A stretch of 21,009 nucleotides of DNA from positions 10,437 to 31,445 of the forward strand of contig NW_003142802.1 in assembly GCF_000003605.2 (NCBI RefSeq), given 5' to 3'. This stretch comes from Saccoglossus kowalevskii. Its lineage: Eukaryota > Hemichordata > Enteropneusta > Harrimaniidae. The notes beneath the pieces were generated by a model that ran no database searches, was not told the DNA's origin, and saw only the letters and a list, made by a program, of their open reading frames with translations. Both the position numbers and the translations under genes were made by a program. This document shows positions 14,157 through 21,009 of this stretch, one piece after another; the first letter of the stretch is position 1, and every line of letters starts with the position of its first letter.

Positions 14157-15720
14157 GTAAGTTATGATTTGACCCCCACTGGTCTGTTGACGTGTTTTTT
14201 CCACCAGGGTGTTTATATTTCTTCGGCGTTGTGTATCATTTTAAGGTAAAGTATATTTAACGTTATTTTAACTATCTCCTAGTGTGTTAAGTAATTCAGT
14301 AATTGTAATGTATATCTCTCCAAGAAAGATAGAATATGTCAGTAGACTTGAATTTACATTGGCGTCGATTTGAAAACATGCTCATCATGGCTTCTTTGGA
14401 TCGACGGAGACTGGAGAAATCGGCAACTCGGCTCCCAGTTCATCGTTCTAGTACGATGTACCTCCCCGAATCCATGACCGTTCAGTTTTCATCAGAGGGT
14501 GTTTTTGTTTGGTTTTGAATGAGACTGAGCTATGCGTGTTTGTGGCCGAGCGATCATGATTAGACAATGCTACAACATATAACAAACAATTTGCTAGTTC
14601 ATAAAAACCGTCTGCATAGACTATTTGTTTCAATACACGAAATTAACAAAGCCCTGTCCTGTTAATGTTACCTTCCATGGGCTGGCGCAGTGCGTGAAAC
14701 CATTGTTCTTATTGTCTTTTGTGAAACAAATACATAATTACTTATTGTCAGTACTAGCGTATTGGCCTCGGCGATCTCGATGTGGACCTTGTGGTCGGCT
14801 TGCATCCAACCCCAGTCCAATGGTATCAGTGTTGGCGATGTATATTTGATACCATAAGGTTATAAAAAAAAAACATAGCGAATACACAAAATGAATTTTT
14901 TGCACAATTAAAACCATAGAGCTAAAAGAAGATTAAAACAAACCCAAAACCATGAGATTTAAAATGCTTTTTTTTTCGCTCTCTACAGCTCTCTGATTAA
15001 TGTTATGAATAGAAACTGGGAGAAATACCCTTGTCAATTCCTTAAAGTGTGGCTCCAAAATCCCAGGGATTGCACCAGTGCATCATGGGAAATGTAATTT
15101 TCACAGTCTGCCCAGTTGTTTACTTAGTACACAGCTGTTATCATTTCAACTGAAGGTGTTAATTCCGTAAACTAACATCATGCATTATGGTATTATCCAA
15201 TTTGAAAGGACTTATTGAATCACGTTGTTCAATGCTCATGCAATCTTTTGAAAGCAGTTTTCTTACTTGCATCATGGAATTATTTATTTAGTTCTATGCT
15301 TGCACAAAACAGTGCATCGTCATAAATAATTGTGGTTTATTCAAATGACCTACACAATGTATTTATCGCACAATATACAGTACAGGACAGAAAACAATTA
15401 GACAAATTTCTTCTACACAAGTAAGAATTGACAACTGCTAGTGCTACAATCTCGATAAGAACATGCGTTTGGATGTTTTGTTTGGAACGTACACAATACA
15501 GGCCGATATAGTCCAATGAACAAGAGTACAAAACTTAAACAAATTTAAAATGTTAAAAAGAAAACTAGCAATAAAAAGACCAATACTTGAAAAGCATATA
15601 CCTACACCTTTTTTCCATTATGTCATTCAATGATTTAATACCACTACTATAGTAGTAAAACTAATAGCATGATATAACACCCATATTTTCACTCAGTATT
15701 TTGTTTATTTTATTCTCTAG
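14157..15720. other. Putative intron or promoter region of the zinc-finger gene
   Basis: The region ends with a pyrimidine-rich 3' splice site, TTTTATTCTCTAG. It contains several short frames with no family signature (14336-14518, 14625-14849, 15337-15531 minus) and a ZNF143-like site at 15071-15095. Whether it is intron, promoter or both depends on the true transcription start. Confidence 0.4.
15071..15095 (-). promoter_or_regulatory. Candidate ZNF143/Staf binding site
   Basis: On the minus strand this reads ATTACATTTCCCATGATGCA followed by CTGG. It closely follows the vertebrate Staf/ZNF143 consensus, roughly ACTACAATTCCCATAATGCA. Such sites sit at promoters, and this one is about 630 bases before the zinc-finger coding exon. 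Binding is inferred from vertebrate data. Confidence 0.35.
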
Positions 15721-15727
15721 GTGCAAC

Positions 15728-17593
15728 ATGGAACTTGATGCTCAGACAGTTCCTGTATTGGGTCAGAGTTCATCAGAAGAGGGTCAGCTAGAAATCTTCT
15801 CCTGTGATATATGTAGCAAAGTCTTCAATAGTCATTTAAATTTGACAATACACAAACAGACGCACGAGAACGACAGCCAATATAAATGCTCCTACTGTGG
15901 AAAAACATTTGCTCGAAGATCGTACTGGAGGGTTCATGAACTCGGCCACAGTCGCCCGTTTCGGTGTGAACTTTGCAATCAGTCGTTCACCCGACAGTAC
16001 AATCTGACAGTACACCTGCGAGTTCATACTGGTGAGAAACCGTTCCAGTGTGAAGAATGCGGCCAGAGCTTCACTCGTCAGTATACTTTGGTTCTACATC
16101 GGCGTATGCATAGTGGTGAGAAACCACACGAGTGTCCAGTATGTGGTAAACGTTTCAGTCGCATGCAGACGATGAGATCGCACGCCAAAACTCACAGTTC
16201 TGCCCTCGTCTGTAGCAAGTGTAATGTGGTGTTCCCCACGCAAGACAAGTTAGAACGTCATTTTGCCAGCCACTTCAAAGGTGACAAACCATACATTTGC
16301 AACATCTGTGGATTCCGTTGTTCATTCTCAAGCTCATTACAGAAGCATAAACAGAAGCACACTCGAGAGAAAGCAACGCCACCAGTACCACCAATCAACC
16401 CACCTGCAAAAGTGCCTGAAGTTATGCACCCTGCTCAGGTCACTCGACTTGAACAAAGCATTGGGTTTCTCAGAGACCAACATGGCCCTTCCTCACTGTC
16501 CAGACCCACAGAATCAGCTGATGGCCCACCCGGATTCTTTCCTGAAATGTTACCCTCCTCCCAAGCTGTTGTAGTCAATACTCAACAAAGTGAGCCCAAT
16601 TGGGTAGTGCTAAATGATGGGAGAATAGTTCCTGGGATGCCGCCAATAGAAATGAGACAGCAGAGGGCTGGACAGCGATCATATCCATCCCATCCGCATT
16701 CTGCTACAGCCAGGATCATGAATCAATCTACTGGTTGCCCTCCTGGTCGAGGAAATGACATTGAACTTGTTACAAAACAAGAAGAAGGAGCATCTGATGA
16801 TAATCAGCTTATGATTTCAAACATATGCTCACTCACATTAAATACAAATGTTATAGATAGAGAGGCTGATAACCATAGTAACCGTAGCCAGGAGAACAAT
16901 GATGGATCAGATGCTACTCAGGAGAGCAGCATGGATTCTTCACTGAACTCATCAAGTTTGAACTGCATTGAACAAATGCTACAAAGACAGGATGACCCAA
17001 CAACAGTACCTATCTCAAATACTGCATCTGTAAAGCCTAGTTTGGAAGCCACTCAGGTTGGGGAAACTGGGGGACAACTTAGCGGGAGCAAAAAGAGAAA
17101 GGCAAGTTTACTACATGGATTCTTCAGAGACGTGGTGAGAGAAAACAAAGCAATGGATGACAAAACCAACAAAGAGCAAACTAACCAAGCTACTTCAGAT
17201 TTATCTGGTGCTAGCCAAAGGCTGCTACCCAGAGAATCAAACCAAGCAGCAACAATATTTTGGCAAGATAGTATTGAAGTGATTTCAAGTAAAGTGAACA
17301 GAGATAAAGAAGATTCAGGTCAAGGGGAAAACAATTCCAAAACCCGTGTAGATAAGCAGCCATTAGCTATTAGGCCATGCTCACGAAAGTCTGTGACCTC
17401 GTCATCATCAACACTAACCAAATCTTGGCACTGCCAGCACTGCGGTATCACATTTAGTGATAACGTCATGTTTATTATACATATGGGTTGTCATGGAAAC
17501 CAACATCCATTTCAGTGCAATAGTTGCGGCCACCAATGTGAAAACAAGGTGGATTTTATGTTGCATTTCATTGGTGGGCAACATAACATTTAG
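15728..17593 (+). CDS. C2H2 zinc-finger protein with an Ikaros-type C-terminal finger pair (621 aa)
   Basis: Probable nuclear DNA-binding transcription factor. I start it at ATG 15728 (context AACATGG), because TTCTCTAG at 15713-15720 is a 3' splice site and upstream codons are intronic. Seven C2H2 fingers occupy residues 26-46, 54-74, 80-100, 108-128, 136-156, 162-182 and 191-211. Fingers 3-4 and 4-5 are joined by canonical TGEKP and SGEKP linkers; the 2-3 and 5-6 linkers have only five residues. Residues 220-565 are low-complexity, rich in Ser, Gln and Asn, with a basic KKRK cluster near 455 that may be a nuclear localisation signal. Two more fingers, 569-589 (DNVMFIIHMGCHG) and 597-619, closely resemble the Ikaros/Helios dimerisation fingers, the last with His-x4-His. 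The N-terminal fingers do not look like Ikaros fingers, so this is an Ikaros-related or convergent family member. The whole coding region is intronless. Confidence 0.93.
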   Translation: MELDAQTVPVLGQSSSEEGQLEIFSCDICSKVFNSHLNLTIHKQTHENDSQYKCSYCGKTFARRSYWRVHELGHSRPFRCELCNQSFTRQYNLTVHLRVHTGEKPFQCEECGQSFTRQYTLVLHRRMHSGEKPHECPVCGKRFSRMQTMRSHAKTHSSALVCSKCNVVFPTQDKLERHFASHFKGDKPYICNICGFRCSFSSSLQKHKQKHTREKATPPVPPINPPAKVPEVMHPAQVTRLEQSIGFLRDQHGPSSLSRPTESADGPPGFFPEMLPSSQAVVVNTQQSEPNWVVLNDGRIVPGMPPIEMRQQRAGQRSYPSHPHSATARIMNQSTGCPPGRGNDIELVTKQEEGASDDNQLMISNICSLTLNTNVIDREADNHSNRSQENNDGSDATQESSMDSSLNSSSLNCIEQMLQRQDDPTTVPISNTASVKPSLEATQVGETGGQLSGSKKRKASLLHGFFRDVVRENKAMDDKTNKEQTNQATSDLSGASQRLLPRESNQAATIFWQDSIEVISSKVNRDKEDSGQGENNSKTRVDKQPLAIRPCSRKSVTSSSSTLTKSWHCQHCGITFSDNVMFIIHMGCHGNQHPFQCNSCGHQCENKVDFMLHFIGGQHNI

Positions 17594-17956
17594 AAATTTT
17601 GTATTTGCATTTTAAAGTTGTATACTGTATTTGCTCTTTAGAAACCTATCTTGCATGTTAACCAACAGTTGCATGTGTTATATACTGGATCTGTGAAATA
17701 TGACTTGTTTTGAGCACATGTTTCACCTCTATCGCTGATTTAGCATTTCAGGCATGTTCAGTGGGTTTTAAATTCACAGTTTTATCATTTAGATAATGTG
17801 TTCTTTTACATTACTCTACCAACAGACCATTTCTAGCATCTTGCAATACTTTGGTTCAGCCTGTAACAGATCATGTTCTACTTTCTACAGTATAAGTGCA
17901 TGTGTTGAGTGTTCATTCATTTAGCAATTTTAAACACTAAGCCATGACTGCCAAGT
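17594..17956 (+). other. Probable 3' untranslated region of the zinc-finger gene
   Basis: Non-coding sequence between the TAG stop and the transposon. I find no canonical AATAAA here. The nearest downstream hexamers fall inside the transposon (about 18628) and beyond it (about 19093), so the mRNA end is unresolved. Confidence 0.35.
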
Positions 17957-18858
17957 TACCGTACTCGACCGCGTTAGCGCCCATGCCTGGGCAAATGCCC
18001 ACCCCCCACTTTTGCGCAATTTTTATATTTGGGGTCACATTCGGCAAAGCGCCCACCCCTTCAAAATGCAACTAATTTAAAACTTGGTCTTGCGTAACGA
18101 ATCTTGGTAATCGCTTTTATATGATACAGCGTGGATATCGATCGCTGTGAACATGTTGTGAATGCGTAGAACACGGTAACCGTGCCTAACCTACGCTTCG
18201 ACAATGACCTGTTAATACAAGTAAAATGCGGTAAATATTTCATGCCATATTCAGTTTACCTCTCAAAAATGGCTAGTTACTAGTTTTTTGGAAAAACTAT
18301 GTCGTTTATTCGCTGAAATCAATTCCAACAGATCGTACTTGGACATCGATAATTCACTTTCGGCATTGCGTTACCGGAAAGTCTTCGGGAATTTCCATTG
18401 CATTGTGATTGGTTAATAACCAACTTGACCCATTAGGTCAAAGGACGCCGCTGCAGGTGAAATCTGCTAATGCATCATGGCGGAAAGTGATTTTCATCGA
18501 GAGTTTGCCTACGATCCAACACCTTTGTCAGTGGAGATAATATGACAATTTTGACTTCGACTGTGTTCCAACAGACTCAAATGTTTTTAATTTCGTAAAT
18601 TCTGGTGGTACGTAATTAATATTGTAATAAAATGTGCATATTTTTTGTGATCATTTCTGTTCCTTCATTGTGAAAATCAATGACGACTCAACTAATTTCG
18701 TAATTTGATTTCCCTCAAAGACGTAATCTGTCACTTGATGAATACAATTTTTCATTTGCACTCTTTTTCGAGGGGGGTGCTCGGGTAAGCGCCCACCCCT
18801 AAAAAATCGTGATTTTCTGAGTTGAGGCCCCTGGGCGCTAACGCGGTCGAATACGGTA
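17957..18858. mobile_element. Non-autonomous DNA transposon (~900 bp) with 27-bp inverted ends
   Basis: The left end TACCGTACTCGACCGCGTTA (17957) and the right end, reversed as TACCGTATTCGACCGCGTTA (ending 18858), continue as GCGCCCA. They differ at only one base in 27, so the element is young. Subterminal blocks AAGCGCCCACCCC occur in direct orientation near both ends (about 18046 and 18786). The interior has no transposase-length frame. A short frame from 18477, MAESDFHREFAYDPTPLSVE, begins at a good ATGGCGG context and stops after 22 residues. No target duplication is obvious, so the superfamily stays open. Confidence 0.82.
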
Positions 18859-19442
18859 TGTTTGAAAAAAGGCTACATTTTGTATATTGTTATGGTTTTC
18901 CATGCAATCTATTTAAAATTGTTGTTTTTTATTATTGTAACAAAATCAGTTCTGAATGAAGCATCATCTTTAGATTACTGGTGCATGTCAATATTCTTCT
19001 TCTATTCATTATTCAGCTATTCCTCTAGCTGTATGTTTATAAAAAATTGACATCAATGTCCATGGCAAATAAGTCATAAATATACAAAGAAATAATAAAA
19101 ACGTCTGTAAGTAATCTCACATGCTATGACAATGCTGTCAGTATGACAGGAAAGCGTTCTTTGTCACTCAACATGCATGACCTTGTTAGGATATGGAAAC
19201 CCTCAATAGAGCAAATATGGTAATATTGTACTTGTATGTCGCAAATTTTACAGCTGACATTATGCATAACCCCATCAGGTCATCAATCCTGGAACATTTT
19301 GAGAGAAATGTTGTCTTTTTTAGGCTTTAAATTCCAATATTCTGTCTCCTACTTTTTGTTAAACTGTTTTTTCATAAATATAATCAAAACTCACATTGAT
19401 AGTAAATCTGTCCCTGTAAATGATCATGTGTGGGGGCACATA

Positions 19443-19512
19443 AAGTACCAGGATGTGTGACCTTTTGGGGTCATGCCAAGTACCAGGATGTGTGACATTT
19501 CAGGGTCATGCA
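19443..19512. repeat. 35-bp direct repeat, two copies
   Basis: AAGTACCAGGATGTGTGAC at 19443 and 19478, each followed by a GGGTCATGC at the same offset. Two tandem copies with a few mismatches. Confidence 0.85.
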
Positions 19513-20003
19513 CATTCCATGTCTTTTAGTGAGCACTTTTGTCACGTTTCTGTCGTATTGTTATATGAATATTTATAAAGCAGCACCCAATCAAACATTC
19601 ACATAATATATTGAACAAAATTTGATTCAGCAATGTGTACTTTTGTTTGTCTGCAGATTTACAAATTTTTAAAATAATGATTGTAAATACAGAGTGTTAT
19701 CAAACATTAGCATTTGTCATGACGACAAGATTTTACTAAAAATGAAACTGATGTATATAGAGTGCCATTTAGCACATGAAACATCATAAGTAAAAGACAT
19801 GTGCAAACTCATCTCCAACTGTGAGACATCACTGTGGCCTTTCAGTGATTTGTTCTGAATCTAAAAGTTGTTTTTTACCTGAATAAATTATTGATAAGTT
19901 ATTTCCACATCAAAACATTTATAAATATAGCTGTCACTAATCAAGTTTTTGTTTACTCATTTGTTTGTTCGGTTTAAATATGACATGACGAATAATTAAT
20001 CAC

Positions 20004-20027
20004 ATTACGTAATCCTTACTGACGTCA
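20004..20027. promoter_or_regulatory. Paired palindromic bZIP sites (ATTACGTAAT and TGACGTCA)
   Basis: ATTACGTAAT at 20004-20013 is the classic palindrome of PAR/C-EBP-type bZIP factors. TGACGTCA at 20020-20027 is a perfect CRE for CREB/ATF. Two full 8-10-bp palindromes for related factors lie within 24 bases. No gene lies nearby in the window, so this would be a distal element, if real. Confidence 0.3.
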
Positions 20028-20522
20028 TTTATAATGAACGCTATTGGTATACCGGTATTATCACTCAATCATGTTGTAAATTTCTTAATTTTGATGTCGT
20101 AAAATAAGATTTTCGTAATCTGAAAACAGCTCGCCATTACATGTGTCCATTTTCTGTATGGACAATATACATGTGTCTTGTACACCTACGTCTCTGCGAT
20201 GCTGAAGTGTTCATTGATGTGTAAGGGGGTCACCCATTTGGAATCTAAGGGGAGGGCTGAATGCATTTGGTATTGTGCAAATATTTTATTCCCATATGTC
20301 GGATGACAACTTGTCACTCACATTTTCCCAATTATTTTAAATTATGAAATCGTCATGGACATTTTCTTTTTCTCTTCGCTTTTTTTAAGTCTCAGTATCT
20401 CCAACCTTTCTTCAACATCAACAGCTTTATAGTTTGTTTAAAAATTATGACAGTGTAACTTTGCGTTATGTAAAAGGTTACTCTTTTGAAATTGAGTATA
20501 GGTGTGGCAAATATTTAATGCA

Positions 20523-20548
20523 TACATATATATATATATATATATATA
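20523..20548. repeat. (AT)n microsatellite
   Basis: About 12 uninterrupted AT dinucleotides within CATATAT...ATAGT. Likely polymorphic in length. Confidence 0.9.
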
Positions 20549-21009
20549 GTATCCACACATTTCTTTCAAATGTATTTTTACTACAAATTCATGCAGCCCC
20601 CTCCCTCCCCATCAGTTATCAAATGAGGACTCCCTTATGCATCATTCAATGTAGACATAAAACTTGGTATTGAGGAAACACAATAGACAGTGTGCCTCAC
20701 CTACATGATGTATAATTTTAACTTTCAGCTTTAATTTTCAGTTTTTTATATTTTTTATAGAAACTAACTAGCTATTAACATAATCCTTGTACAAATTCGG
20801 CAATTCATGGGCTGGGGTTCATTATATCAGGATTGACCTAATATATACCCATAATACCTACATTGTAGATTGAGGTTTCTTTATACTTAAAACTCAATTT
20901 TCTGATAATTTTTATTGTTAGTTTTTCCCAGGTTATTTTGTGATACGTCATGCAAGTAATTATGAATGGTGTATTTTGACACCAAAATCATTTTTCAGAT
21001 TATATACTG

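Larger units (their letters stand above)
18859..21009. other. Intergenic, no supported gene
   Basis: AT-rich DNA to the window end. Short frames (18862-19050, 19236-19460, 20434-20673) have no recognisable content. Holds a two-copy direct repeat at 19443-19512, two bZIP-type palindromes near 20010, and an (AT)n tract at 20523-20548. Confidence 0.5.

Noticed and set aside
14336..14518. 60-codon frame as a coding first exon of the zinc-finger gene.
   Set aside because: It ends in a stop before any donor site and shows no relation to the zinc-finger N-terminus.
15701..15727. Zinc-finger protein starting at the upstream Met (MFILFSRCN).
   Set aside because: These codons span a pyrimidine tract and TAG acceptor, so they are intron. 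ATG 15728 has the better start context.
16263..16574. 103-codon plus-strand frame inside the zinc-finger gene.
   Set aside because: Out-of-frame shadow of the zinc-finger coding sequence with no domain.
1..21009. CRISPR arrays, prokaryotic operons or viral genes.
   Set aside because: The tandem arrays have no spacer pattern. Genes are intron-split and animal-type. No viral coding signature was seen.

Overview
This is an AT-rich animal nuclear DNA window. Protein-coding exons are split by introns of about 0.4-1.7 kb with GT-AG borders, and several short inverted-repeat transposons and tandem repeats lie between them. The organism is probably a marine, non-vertebrate animal. An invertebrate deuterostome such as a hemichordate, echinoderm or cephalochordate is my guess, but nothing in the sequence fixes the species.

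Positions 1 to about 8,800 (+ strand) hold the 3' end of a large LDL-receptor-family gene, recognisable as LRP1. Five exons encode the last EGF-like repeats of the ectodomain, one encodes the transmembrane segment, one the proximal cytoplasmic tail and one the distal tail with stop codon. Reading phases agree across every junction (1, 2, 2, 2, 2, 1, 2, 0). The 5' part of the gene lies outside the window. Between the proximal and distal tail exons is a second, phase-compatible exon (7818-7985). It repeats the N-F-S-N-P-x-Y core but then diverges into an acidic tail ending in D-S-E-V, a class I PDZ ligand that recalls megalin (LRP2). The gene therefore seems able to make two receptors with identical ectodomains and different tail ends, one LRP1-like and one megalin-like. 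This is the most notable feature of the window.

Positions 8,800 to about 14,000 show no supported gene. They contain two copies of one inverted-repeat element (11431-11706 and 13848-13980) and a degenerate ~43-bp tandem repeat (12873-13126).

Positions about 14,000 to 17,950 hold a C2H2 zinc-finger gene (+ strand). Its coding sequence, 15728-17593, is one intronless open frame of 621 aa. It has seven N-terminal fingers, a long Ser/Gln/Asn-rich middle with a basic K-K-R-K cluster, and two C-terminal fingers that closely resemble the Ikaros dimerisation module. A 3' splice site sits just before the ATG, so at least one 5' untranslated exon lies upstream. A candidate exon ends at 14156 at the sequence ACTTCCGG|GTAAGT.

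Positions 17,957-18,858 are a ~900-bp DNA transposon with near-perfect inverted ends. A 58-bp relative of it lies in an LRP1 intron. From 18,859 to the end I see no gene, only short repeats and two palindromic bZIP-type sites.

The two genes are neighbours on the same strand. Nothing in the sequence suggests a functional link between a cell-surface endocytic receptor and a nuclear DNA-binding protein.
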